In this document: positions 44,240 through 55,254 of the stretch, piece after piece
Numbering within the stretch: the first letter of the stretch is position 1
Layout: each line of letters starts with the position of its first letter
Source of the DNA: Scalesia atractyloides
Taxonomy: Eukaryota > Streptophyta > Magnoliopsida > Asterales > Asteraceae
Direction: 5' to 3'
NCBI GenBank assembly: GCA_947069175.1
Contig: CAMTDV010001633.1
Coordinates: forward strand, 57,332,102 to 57,396,101
DNA: 64,000 nucleotides
Program-made: the position numbers and the translations under genes
The notes under the pieces: model-generated
What the model was told of the DNA's origin: nothing
Database searches by the model: none
The model's input: only the letters and a program-made list of their open reading frames with translations

Positions 44240-47200
44240 TTTGAGTTTAGGAAAATCTTTTAAACTCTCAATTTTTACACATTTTTCAAAATTTATTTTT
44301 CTTTCATCACCCATGTTTGATTTTTCTTAAAATCTTTCTTCAAATACAATGTGGAATCTTTTTGTTCATTACTTTTTGAAGATTCATCAGTTTCAAAATT
44401 TGAAACTTTAGTATCAACTGGTTTTACTTTGTTTGCAGATTCTGAACATTGTTTCCAAACCTGAGTTGGTATAAACATAAGTGATGAATTTTTCTTAACA
44501 TCATAAACAGGTTTAGAATTATTTTGTGGACAATTTCTAGCAATGTGTCCGACCTTATTGCATTTAAAGCACGTCCCACTGTCTGTTACAACAGAGGATT
44601 CCTCAACCGTTTACATAGTTCTTGTTGTTTAAAAAATTCTTCATTAGATTGTTTGCATATTTTACTTTGTTTTGCACTTTCTGAACTCGTACTCGGTACA
44701 AAGTTCGCTATCTTCAAATATGTTGTTTTTCCAAACTTGGTATAATTCCTCTTATCATACCCAGACCCATTCCAGCCTTGATAATTTCTTTACTGGTTAT
44801 TTGAATAAACAAATTTAGGTTTAGAATAATAAGATTTATTTAGTTCAAATTTTTGATACTTTTGTAAAACTTTCAATTTTGAAACCTTTTTCGACTTTGT
44901 CCAAGTTCACATTCTGAATCGGAAATTCAGAATCAAAATGTAGTTGCAAGTCCAATCATTTTGTACATTAAAATATATGAATCTTCATTTGAACTACTTT
45001 TTGATGTTTTTTCTAAGATAAGCGTCGTGAAAATTTTCGTCATTTTCAGGCTGTGAACTCGAACTTCCTTTTTCAAATTTCGATTGAGTTTTTTTAAAAT
45101 TTTATCTTTTTCTTTGCCCAAAACATTCTCAACCACTTGTTTCACCACGCCTGATCCATCTTCACAATTTGACTTTGAATATGTCACACAATGTTAGCAG
45201 GCAACTGTCGGTTTTCACTGTTTTCAATTTCAGATTCACTGCCTTTTCCACCCCATCTGGTTTCCTCCTCGCATAGTTGTTCCACATTGGGGGTAGACAT
45301 TGATTATAACCAGTCCTCTATCTTGATAACCGTATATATCTTCTTCATTTCATCTTTTCTAGTCGGTTTGGGAAGAATGTGATCCAGCACGTACGACGCC
45401 ACCGAATAACTATTCAACTTCTTATCAACTCGCTCTGTTTCGATCTTCGTTGCTTCTAGCTCCTGTTTGAGTTTGGAAATCGTGTTAACGTGACTATCTA
45501 TGGCCATCTGCTTATCCATGACCGTTGCCTTGAGCATAGGAATAGTATCCATATCTTTTATGCTAATAGTACGGAGTTCATTGATAGACTTGCTCCGCTT
45601 ATCGTATGTCTATTTCGTGACTTTCAAATCACTTGACAGGTTATCAATATGACGTTTAAGCTCCATGTACTTTTCATCTTTTTCAAAACAAGACATGCAC
45701 GGTTCCAAACATTTAGTGCACTGTCTTTCTATCTCAACTTTCTTAATCTTCTTCTCTTCCTGAACTCTTTCAACTTTAAATTTCTGATCGGCTTTAAAAA
45801 TTTCTTCTTCTTCGCAATCCATCATTATCTTTTCAGCAATCATTTCTTCTTCACATTATGTATTCTGATGATCTCTTTGTTTACTGAAGAAACTTCCAAA
45901 AGAATTATAGATTTCAGGAGTCATAAATGACTGAAAAGCATTTTGAATAATTTCTTCATTAGTATAGTAACACTGATCAGATTCTTCTGGAACTTCATCA
46001 TAAACAGTTTCTAGTTCTGGTTCTTCAGTAATTTCAGCAACAATGTGTGACCTTCAGTTTTTCAAAGATATTCACTCCAGTTAAAAGATTTATCTTCATG
46101 TGTAGCGACTAGGGCTTTATCCTTTACCGAACCCTCATCAAAACGAGGTTGAGAAGTTCTGGGATATATTGCCCTTTTTTATAATAATCATCAAATGGAT
46201 TTTGACAACTTCCATAAACTTCTCTGTTCAGACATTCTCTCTTGAAATGACCCTTTTCCCTACACTTGAAGCAAATCACTTTGGACTTATCAAATCCCAG
46301 TTTTGAAACATAACCAACGAGACATTTCCTCACAGTAATTTCCAAAAATCTTTCAGCTCTACGTATTATACTAGCCATGCACCATTTAATATCGATCAGC
46401 TCTAACTCCTCTGGATCAATTTGATCATAATCCTCTATGGTCATTTCTGAATTTTTGATTCTTCCTACAACTAAACTCTCATAAGATTCCAATACTAAAG
46501 CAAGTAAGCGCATCTGCTGTTTAGCCGTGTTTACTGTGAAATCTTGAGCGTTCTGAAGATTTATAGCAATGTTGCACAACAGGATATGAGGATTGGAGTT
46601 GTTTTATCTGTGCTGGGTGTTAAAACTATTCGAGTTCTGAGATGACTGGGGGCTCTGCATTGGAGTATTTGGCTCAAAACTTGAATAAGATGTGAACCTA
46701 GTACCACTGTTTGCAGTAATTGTTGAATTACCAGGTGAACTTTCTACACTAAATGCGGTTTGAATCTTCAGACCTTGAATGTTGGCTGTTGGACTTCCTT
46801 TGTAGTAAAGATTAACATCTTGTTGAATATTTACGCCGTCTGATTTAGACATTTTTCGCATTTCTAGTTCATACCCTTTGAGTTTCTCGATGAATTTACT
46901 CAAACTCAAACCACTATACTCTGAACTGTTTTTCAAAATAATTAGATAAGTCGACCATTCTCCCTGAGGCAATGTGTCGGCCAACTTATCAACCCATTCT
47001 TCGTCTTCTTTCTGAATACCGAAACGTTTCATTTCCACTACAAGATGACAATATCGTTCAATCACTTGTTTCATCGTTTCGCCTCTAAATGCTGTGAAGA
47101 TGTTGTATTCTTTCTTGAGTAGCGTTGTTTTGCTTTTTATCATTTCTTTGCTACCCTGAGATTTAACTCTTAGCGCATTCCAAATTGATTGAGCGTCACC

Positions 47201-47472
47201 ATCATGTTGTAATAACGTGAATATCTCTTCTTTGATAGCTTGCTGCAAGATATTCATCATTTTCTTTTCTCTTATGAATTTTTCTTTTTCTCCTTCAGTC
47301 AGCTGAGTTAACGTTTTTCTAAGCCCATTATCTCCGGTGGGAGCAATACATTTCTCCTCAATAGCAAACCAACAATCGAAATAATTGGCTTGCACCCAGT
47401 TAACAAAACATCCATTCCATCCTCCATAACTTCAATGTTCATCAACTTTGGCGGTTTCTGCATAGTACCCAT
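44240..47472 (-). pseudogene. Gag of element C: UBN2-like core, two CCHC knuckles, coiled coil
   Basis: The start is ATG at 47472 (MGTMQKPPKLMN), matching MGTTSKPPKLMS in element B. The core (46604-47395) includes KFIREKKMMNILQQAIKEEI, GETMKQVIERYCHLVVEMKR and LADTLPQGEWSTYL. After a stop and shift, 46579-46124 carries knuckle 1, CFKCREKGHFKREC. Then come Cys-rich CTKCLEPCMSCFEKDEKYME and a coiled coil (45304-45843). Knuckle 2, CFKCNKVGHIARNC, lies at about 44523-44566, followed by a Ser/Lys-rich tail. Many stops and shifts. No protease or pol follows. Confidence 0.82.
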
Positions 47473-47837
47473 TATATTATCTAAGTTTAGAGTTTGGGTA
47501 TTGCATTAGAGGTTGATGTGGATGATGTAGAAAAAGTATTATAAAACTCGTTTTCCATTTTATCAAAAATTTGTGAAGAAATGATTGGTGCGAAGTGAAG
47601 CCTTTGTGCGAAGTAAGATTTGCTTCGTGCGAAGTAAAACTAAATTTTCTTAAAACATTTACTTCATGCGATGTTAAAATTTTCACTTCGTGCGAAGAGA
47701 AAAAAATATAATGTTGGACAAAATTTCACTTCGTACGAAGAGAAATTTCACTTCGTGCGAAGTGAAGTTTAGATCGTGCGAAGTGAAGTTCACAATTTCA
47801 CGTTTTTTGCCATTTTGATCATGAATTCGGTTGATTT
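47473..47837 (-). other. 5' leader of element C with CTTCGTGCGAAG palindrome array
   Basis: Between 47586 and 47793 the dyad CTTCG-TG-CGAAG or close variants occur about eight to ten times (for example near 47623, 47686, 47727 and 47750). Element B interrupts the leader at 47837. Confidence 0.7.
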
Positions 47838-48238
47838 TGTAGGAACGTCCACGATTAGCACAGGAACCTAAATTTGTTATATATTGTCCAATTAGGCGGA
47901 AACTAATGACAAGTTAATCAAATAACAAGAATTACTCATTTAAAGTTGTTTTTCATTGATCTAAAGTTCAATACATTCGAGAACCAGATCCTACAGAGCT
48001 TCGCCGTCTCTGTGCCAAAATCTCTCCAAGTTACAAATGAAATAACCAAGGCACCTATTTATAGTTGCACAAGTTCGCTGGTGAGGAGACTATGTTCGGG
48101 CGAACTTGACTTCACAACACCAATTACCAGCGAACTTGGCTCCTAACTCTCTTAAATATGCCTAGATTATAACAGATTAAGCCCTATTCATTCAGACTCG
48201 ATACATAATGACGTAGGCAACAGACATATGCACCAACA
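47838..48238 (-). repeat. 3' LTR of element B
   Basis: About 401 bp, TGTAGGAACG to GCACCAACA. Minus-strand TATAAATAG at 48055-48064 with the dyad TTCGGGCGAA and the inverted pair CAAGTTCGCTGGT / ACCAGCGAACTTG just upstream in the element sense. Confidence 0.88.
48055..48140 (-). promoter_or_regulatory. TATA box and upstream palindromes in B 3' LTR
   Basis: TATAAATAG (minus, 48055-48064) is followed at higher coordinates by CAAGTTCGCTGGT (48070-48082), TTCGGGCGAACTTG (about 48095-48108) and ACCAGCGAACTTG (48127-48139). The outer two form a 13-bp inverted repeat around the inner dyad. Confidence 0.55.
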
Positions 48239-50243
48239 TACTCCCCCTTAGATGTTGCCGCAGTCATCGACTTTTAGAATCTTCCGAGTCTTCAGATCTT
48301 TAGTTCTCTTCCTTCTTCTTGAGCTTTGTCTTGATAAAACTTTAAATCATCATGCTCCCCCTTGCTTTAAGCTTTGCTCCCCCTAGCTTTAAGCTTTCCG
48401 GTGTCTTCAAATTTGGTTTTATCAACTCCCCCTTAATTTTTACTTCCTGTCTAAATACTTTCTGACATTCAAATAAACATTTCAGATTCAAACTTTGAAA
48501 TTTTGAAACATCAACATTTCAAGCTTTAATCTTCTCTTCAATCTTTTCAAAAACTTTTAATTGTTTCAAGTTCAACTTAATGACCTTGAATACTTTTAAT
48601 TTTTAATACTTTTAAATCCTTCAACTTTCACATTTTTATCATTTGTGAAAATCCACTTAGTTGATCAAGTCCAAGTTAATGACCTTGATTAACTGAATAT
48701 ATCAAACCGAGTTCAAATTAATGAACTCAGTTTGAAAACCGTAATGAACAAACTGATTTTAGAGTTTCTAATTAATGAACCTTTAAACATTCACCAGATT
48801 TTCTTACCAGACTACGAAGATCCGTTCTCCATCATTGGCTCGTTTGAAACTAATGTAGAAACAAAATCTTTTTGAATTATAGAAAGTTTATGCTAAAACA
48901 CACTGAAAATCTTTTTGATTTTTATCTTGAAAAGCAAGTAAAATATTTATAGAATTTTTATCAAGTAAAGTAAACTATGTACAAACATATTTACAGTCAT
49001 ATTTTTGTGAATTCGTGTCTAAGGATCATATCAGTTGATTGAGACATATCACCAGTACCGTTGACCTATAGAAAACTTTAAGTTTTAAACTCGTTTACCT
49101 AGATTGTCGATATGTTTGTCCACTTAAACTTCTTCACGTTTCTCAGTTGTTCCAAGATATGTTAGGTAAAAATTATGAAACTTGACTTAACTATGGTTCC
49201 CACCTCTTGAATATACTCCCGAATCCAGATTCCCTAGATTTAATCTTACAGATGAGTATAGCGTAATTGATATTTGTATCTGGGTTATGCGAGGCCTTGA
49301 GAGCTCAGGTTAGTACTACCGTATTGACACAGAGATGAAGGCTCGACTTAGTGGTGTGTTCCATTTAAGGAATCTTTTAAGCACTGTAAATGATTAGATC
49401 TTTCGATACTTTTCAAGATTTGCATGCAGTTTAGGGGTTTATAGCAAAAGCATTACAGAAGTTCTAGGCTATTGCTTCTGCAAAATCAGAAGAACTTGTA
49501 TAATACCCCAGATATCAATTATCTATAAAGACCTCGTATCTCAGAATCAGGCAACCTTTCAATCGAAATTTCAGAGTACTAAGTCCATATATCCAAGATG
49601 TGTTAATCCACAAGATTAAGCAGTTGTAAAATTTAGTTTATATCCCGGAAACAATCTACTGAACGCGTAAAGTCTATCGAGACATCCATAATAAGACTTG
49701 TTTATCACTTTTAAACTTTACAATTCTTTAGCATACTGTGATAGTCCACTGATGTACTATCATTTCCTTTTTGACAACAAAATTATTTTTGTCTTTTTCG
49801 ATGTTTTTGTACTTTTTGAATTTTTTTCAATGTTTTTAAATTTTCAACTTTTTCGTATGTTTTTTATTTTTCTAAAAATTTTCTTACTCCCCCTAAAATC
49901 AAAAACATATTTTTGGATTTTAGATTTAAAGAAATTCTTCTGAAAAATAACAAACCAATGAGGATCACGAGAACTCGTCGTCCGATCCTTTTTTCATCTA
50001 CTGCATCATCACCTGTCAACAGAACAAACCATTAAACTTTTTTAACATGAATGTATAAATGGTTTTGATATAACAATCTGTGTTCTGTTTAACGGTGTGG
50101 ATTTTCTCAAATATCTCTTTTTAACCACTTTCTTTCAAAATGACAAAGATTTTGACTTCTAGATAGTTAAATACTCATGGAGCTCCATTATCCAGATTTG
50201 ACTTTGACAAGCGGATCTTTTGGAACTCCTGCACACAAAGCAA
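48239..50243 (-). other. Non-coding spacer of element B (between gag and 3' LTR)
   Basis: No protease, integrase or RT motif in any frame by eye. 48240-48990 is rich in CTTT/CTTC runs (ACTCCCCCTTAG, GCTCCCCCTAGC). 49005-50000 is homologous to 40557-41560 in element C, so the spacer is a conserved family trait rather than random debris. Confidence 0.6.
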
Positions 50244-53200
50244 CTATTTGAATAAGGAAACCCAAACCTTTTTGGTTTTGGGTTTGACATGATAAGCATC
50301 ATAATCATATTCTAACTCTTCATCGTATTCAAAATCATCATCAAACATTTCGTCCAATGTTAATTTTGAAAACATTTTGTCCTTTTCTTTCTTTGTCTGT
50401 TTAATCACTGACTTGTTAGTTTTGTCATTTTCAATTTTATCAGTAACAGACTTTGGTTTTTCTGATGATGAAGGCCTTTTCTTAGCAACCCATGATTGTA
50501 GCTTGCTTCTCGCTTTCTTGATATAGAATCTAGAATCTTTGTTTTCATTAAATCTTGAAGTTTCACCTTTTTCAAAAATTGAGTTTTCAAACCTTGAACT
50601 CGTTTTAGGTTTCACTTCATCTTTTGATTCATAGTTTCTATTTGACACTGTATCAGAATTCACAATCTCTGGTTGTTTTTGTTTTTCATCTTTTGACACA
50701 GTTTTTCTTCGTGGAAACACAGGCTTTAGATTTAGACACTTGCGAGCAATATGACCAACAGTATTGCATTTAAAGCAAGTTCGATTATCAGAAACATTTC
50801 CACTAGTGGGTTTTACTCCACTTGTGAACTTGGTTTTAGCCTTGTCCTGAAGTTCTTCCTCTTTCTTGAATTCATCATTTGATTTCTTACCAATCATACC
50901 TTCTTCCTGAACCGTGCTTGTTCCGTACACAAATTTTATGTTTTTACCTTTGTATTCCTGGAACATTGCTTTCTGTTTCTTCTTTGGTTCTTCTTCTTCA
51001 ACCTCCAAACCTAAACCTGCTCTCCTGTGCTCAGGAAAATCACCCCCAACCTTTCGGTAATTGTTAGCATTCTTTTTAGGTTTCGAGTAAAATCTTTTCT
51101 CATTTTTCTCAAGATCATCTGATGAAACTTCTACAAGTTTGAAAAATTTATCAAGTTGATCTTCTTTCACGTTCCGAATCGGAAAACTATCATCAAAGTA
51201 TAATCTATCAGATTCCTTAATCTTGTACATGACAACATTAGGATCATCACTTAGATCATGTTCTGATGATGTACCGTCATCTTTAGATTGTGATTCCGAG
51301 TTGTTCAAACTTGATTTGGCTCTTTCAGAGCTGCCTTCATCAGAAATCATTTCCTAACACATTTTTAACCACATCTTTTACCACCGCTTCATTGCCATCA
51401 TTTGATTTCGTAAAGTCTACGTCAATGTTCTCAGGCAGTTTATCTTTCTTTTCTGATAAGAGTAAAAGATTAAATGCTTTTTCAATCTCATCATCTTTCT
51501 TGCAAGAGTAATTTTCAAGAAATGGTGGAGGAACACTTCCGTATACGTTACGCTTTGATTTATCACCATTTTCCTCCGACTTAATCGTAGGTAAAATGTG
51601 ATCAATGACATATGCGTTTATGGTGTAACTTTTCAGCAATTGTCTTACCCTTTCTGTTTCAACCTTTATCTCATGAAGCTCACGCTTTGTTTCGGCAATG
51701 GTGTTAATGTACATGTTAATTGCTTTTTGTTTTTCAATTACTGTAGCTTTTAACATTTTAACATTAGCACTGAGTTCACTATTAGCTTTTTCGACATATT
51801 TATATTTGATTGATATTTTGTTATAAGCTTCTTTTATGGTTCTGTAATCATAACGAAAGTTTTCGTTATGTACAGTCAATTCTCTTATGACTTTGACTTT
51901 ATCAAGACATGGTTCACAAGGATTTGCGCACTTTGTGCAAGGTTTTTCAACCTCCACAACTTTCACAACTTCCTTTTCAGACTCACTTACCTTAGCTTTT
52001 ACCTTTTCTGCTTCTAATTTCAATGCTTCTTGCCTTTGCATCTCAAGGTAAGCTAACTCTTCTTCTTCAGCTCTCTGCCTATATCCCTCTAGAATGGCAT
52101 TTTCCAAAGCATCGTCAACATACGATGTATCAGATTCATCCACTACCTCTGCCATCATAGCAACACCAGTTTTCTTTTCGATGTATCTGTTCCAGTCAAA
52201 ACCACCTTCTTCTTGAGTAACAACAAGAGCTTGTTCGGTTATCTTTGCAGATTTATCTTCTACTTCGACTTATGTTCTTTTCGGATATGGCTTGTATTGA
52301 AGAGCTTTTTTGTAGTACTCATTGTTACTGCCGAAAGGATTTTGGTTTCCACTTGCTTCTTGATTGTGACATTCGCGTTTGAAGTGTCCTTTTTGTTGAC
52401 ACCTGAAGCATGTGACTTTTGACTTGTCTATCCCTTCCAGTGAGTGCCACAAACTTTGTAACTCTTCTGATGATAGATGCAAGGCTCCATTTGATATCCA
52501 TTAGCTCCAATTCTTCTTCGTCTACCTGATCGTAATCTTCGGCGGTCATTTCCGAATTACCGATCTTTCCAGCAACAAGACTTTCATATGATTCGAGAAC
52601 AGTAGCGAGAAGTGCTATGTGCTGTTTGGCAACCTTTTCTGGAAATACATTCTTCAAATCAACTGCTATGTTGCACTGGAAAACATTTGAATCAGAACTT
52701 GCTTGACTTGTCTGATTTTGGAATGAAGAGCTTGAACTAGCACTTGTATATCCAGCATATGGAGAACTTTGATTAGGAGAAGAATTTGTATTTGCACTAA
52801 ATGTTGTTTGAATTTTCGGGCTTTGAATCGGAGTATCTTGAACACCTCCTTTGTAATGAACACCGACATCGTGAACAACATTAGCATTCTTTGACTTTGC
52901 AATTTTCATCAATTCCATTTCATGACCTTCCAATTTGTCGAGGATGACAACTTAAAATGTCTCCAAGATGGACTATTCTTTAGAATCATCAGATATGTTG
53001 TCCATTCTCCTTCTGGAAGTGCATCGGCCAACTTCTTGATTTGCTCTTCATTAGATCGTTTGATATCATGTCTTCGCATCTGGACCATGAGGTGACAATA
53101 TCTATCGATCATCTACTTCATAGTCTCACCTTTAATCATCGTGAAAATCTGAAATTCTTTCTTGATCAAGGCCTTTTTGCTTTTGATCATTTCATCACTT

Positions 53201-53613
53201 CCTTTAAATTTGTCACAAAGAGAATGCCATAATTCTTGTGATGTTTCATATTCTAGCAAAAGAATCAAGATATCTTCCTTTACTAATTGTTGTATCAAGC
53301 TAATCATCTTCTTCTCAGCGACATAATTTTCTTTGTCAGTTGCTGAAAACTTGTTCAGCGGAAGATCTTGATCACACTCATCCTTTGGCTATTTGTACCC
53401 ATCCTCAACTGCAACCCAGCTGTTGAATTGATTCGCTTGTATCCAATTCACAAACTTTTCCTTCCACCCTTCAAACTCGTCCATACTCATTAGCTTTGGC
53501 GGTTTCGACGTAGTACCCATTTCGTTGTCGATATTCATCTGGTTTGCCGCATGAGTATTAGCATTTGATGCAGAAGCCATTTGAGAAACGAACAGGTTAT
53601 GGAAATCTTCCAT
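50244..53613 (-). pseudogene. Gag of element B: UBN2-like core, two CCHC knuckles, long coiled coil
   Basis: Start at ATG 53613 (MEDFHNLFVSQMASASNANT). The core includes MSMDEFEGWKEKFVNWIQAN, a stop near 53390, KKMISLIQQLVKEDILILLL, GETMK then a stop, MIDRYCHLMVQMRRHDIKR and LADALPEGEWTTYL. Knuckle 1, CFRCQQKGHFKREC, is at about 52370-52415. A 272-codon coiled-coil part (51340-52158) holds CTKCANPCEPCLDK and YVIDHILPTIKSEE. After an 11-nt frame overlap at 51340-51350, the last part (50244-51350) holds knuckle 2, CFKCNTVGHIARKC, and an acidic end. Four or more lesions. No pol follows. Confidence 0.85.
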
Positions 53614-54236
53614 TTTGACAATCTGAAGGCTTATATGAGAATACAATAAAACACTCGAAACTTGATTAGAAACATACAAGTTCGGTCGAACTTGTGTGAA
53701 AACAGCTTTTGATTTCAGGTTTTCACAAGTTCGGTCGAACTATGACAAATTTCAAATTTTATCACACAACTTCAACTTGATGTAGATTTTGAGAAAAATT
53801 GCACTTTGAGCGAACTTGAGAGAAAGTTTCAAGAAAAACAGTAAGTTCGATCGAACTTAAGAAAATTTTTCAAGAAAGCTAAGTTCGAGCGGACTTGATG
53901 TTAAAGCCTTGAAAAATTATCAAGTTCGGGCGAACTTGAGTAAAATTTAGAGAATTTTAGTCAACTTCGGTCGAACTTGGTCTCAAGTTCGTCCAACATG
54001 GTTTTCCAAATCATGGTTTTCAACTTTTTGATATCAATTCGATTGAATTTGATGTCCAAACTCTTAGGGGTTTAGCACCAACTGTATTTTACATGACATA
54101 TTCAATTTGTAGCTAATTTTATCCATGAAATCATCAAATATGTGAAAATGTTAAGAAAAATGATAGAATGGAGATGAAATAGAGAAATTCTTGTCTTGAT
54201 TCCGTCAAATTTAGGTATCCAGGCACTTAGACCACT
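53614..54236 (-). other. 5' leader of element B with CAAGTTCG-NN-CGAACTTG palindrome array
   Basis: Dyads at 53677-53694, about 53725-53741, 53842-53859 (perfect TAAGTTCGATCGAACTTA), 53881-53896 (imperfect), 53921-53938 and about 53962-53979, plus half-sites near 53811 and 53983. The remainder is AT-rich. Confidence 0.75.
54223..54234 (-). other. Degenerate primer-binding site of element B
   Basis: GCACTTAGACCA on the plus strand matches GCTCTGATACCA at 9 of 12 positions and has the usual 2-nt spacing to the LTR. Confidence 0.5.
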
Positions 54237-54660
54237 TGTATCAACGTCCACGATTAGCATGGGAACCTAAATTTGTTATCTATTGTCCAATTAGGTGGAA
54301 ACTAATGACAAGTTAATCAAAAAACACGAATTACTCATTTAAATGTTGTTTTCATTGATCTAAAGTTCAAAATATTCGAGAACCGGATCCGACAGAGCTT
54401 CGCCATCTCTATGCCAAAATCTCTCCAAGTTACAAATGAAATAACCAAGGCACCTATTTATAGTTGCACAAGTTCGCTGGTGAGGAGATTAAGTTCGGGC
54501 GAACTTGACCTAGTCAAGTTCGGCCGAACTTGACTTCACACACCAATTACCAGCGAACTTTGCTCCTAACTCTCTTAAATATGCCTAGATTCTAACAGAT
54601 AAGCCCTATTCACTCAGACTCGATACATAATGATGTAGGCAACAGACATATGCACCAACA
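54237..54660 (-). repeat. 5' LTR of element B
   Basis: About 424 bp, TGTATCAACG to GCACCAACA. It is about 23 bp longer than the 3' LTR, largely because it has two dyads (TTCGGGCGAA and the perfect CAAGTTCGGCCGAACTTG at 54515-54532) where the other LTR has one. Confidence 0.88.
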
Positions 54661-54836
54661 AATTTTAGGTCTGATTCTCTCAAGGGTTTGTTAGAATGTG
54701 GTTTTACTTAATCCTTGAGAAAATTAGGCCATTTTGTCAGTTAAATCGTTGAAAATGATCAAAAATAAGAAAAATGAGTAAAAGAGAGGTGTTTTAATGC
54801 TAAATCTTGTAGAATGTCTTCAAATCAGGCCCTCTA

Positions 54837-54848
54837 GCTATGATACCA
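54837..54848 (-). other. Primer-binding site of element C
   Basis: GCTATGATACCA on the plus strand matches the tRNA-iMet type complement at 11 of 12 positions, 2 nt from the LTR start at 54851. Confidence 0.75.
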
Positions 54849-54850
54849 CT

Positions 54851-55254
54851 TGTAGGTCCATGATCCGGATCCGATAGCTCAGGCACTAATTTGTTAACCT
54901 AGTCTTAAACGTGCGGAATCCATTTTGGAGTTATGTGACATTATAATAAGATTCAATTTTAACTATTGTTTCATTAATCGGTTCAACGTTACAGATCCTG
55001 GAAACAACAAGACAGAGCTCCACCATCCTGATTACATAAATCTCACTAACAATAAGACCACTAGCCTATTTATAGGAGATTCGGTTCGTACAAGGCTAGG
55101 TGGTTCACTTCGTTCGATCTGAGATGTTCACTTCGTGTGAAGTGAGTTTCTTCTTCGTGCGAAGTGAGTTTACAACTTATGAAATCTTACATTATGCTAT
55201 TATTACAAACTCGAAATTATTCGATTATGTAGGCGACAGACATATGCATCAACA
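54851..55254 (-). repeat. 5' LTR of element C
   Basis: 404 bp from TGTAGGTCCATG to TATGCATCAACA. Minus-strand TATAAATAG at 55066-55075. CACTTCG-NN-(N)GAAGTG-type dyads occupy 55103-55170, just upstream in the element sense. Confidence 0.8.

Larger units (their letters stand above)
47838..54660 (-). mobile_element. Gag-only (non-autonomous) copia element B, nested in element C
   Basis: LTRs at 47838-48238 and 54237-54660 share TG(TA) starts, CACGATTAGCA, CTATTTATAGTTGCAC and the end ATGCACCAACA. Flanks are GATTT (47833-47837) and AATTT (54661-54665), a target duplication with one mismatch. The polypurine tract CTAAGGGGGAGTA (minus) abuts the 3' LTR. A degenerate primer complement, GCACTTAGACCA (54223-54234), sits 2 nt from the 5' LTR. 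The interior has gag only, then about 2 kb of non-coding spacer where pol would be. Confidence 0.85.
40557..55254 (-). mobile_element. Gag-only (non-autonomous) copia element C, nested composite, 3' end missing
   Basis: On the minus strand: 5' LTR 54851-55254, primer site 54837-54848, leader (54661-54836, resuming at 47837-47473), gag (47472-44240), then a conserved non-coding spacer (44239-43970 and 41560-40557). Element B (47838-54660) splits the leader and a solo LTR (41561-43969) splits the spacer. Joining the leader across B gives sequence parallel to B's own leader, which supports the nesting. No pol is present. The 3' LTR is missing; the sequence ends at the low-complexity junction near 40557. 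Confidence 0.75.

Noticed and set aside
53389..53679. Upstream ATG at 53679 as gag start of element B
   Set aside because: Residues before MEDFHNLF show no gag character and cover the first leader palindrome; the ATG at 53613 fits better.
47586..54000. Regularly repeated palindromes resembling a CRISPR array
   Set aside because: The DNA is a plant retroelement leader, spacing is irregular, arms vary and there are no cas genes. Palindromes also occur in the LTRs.
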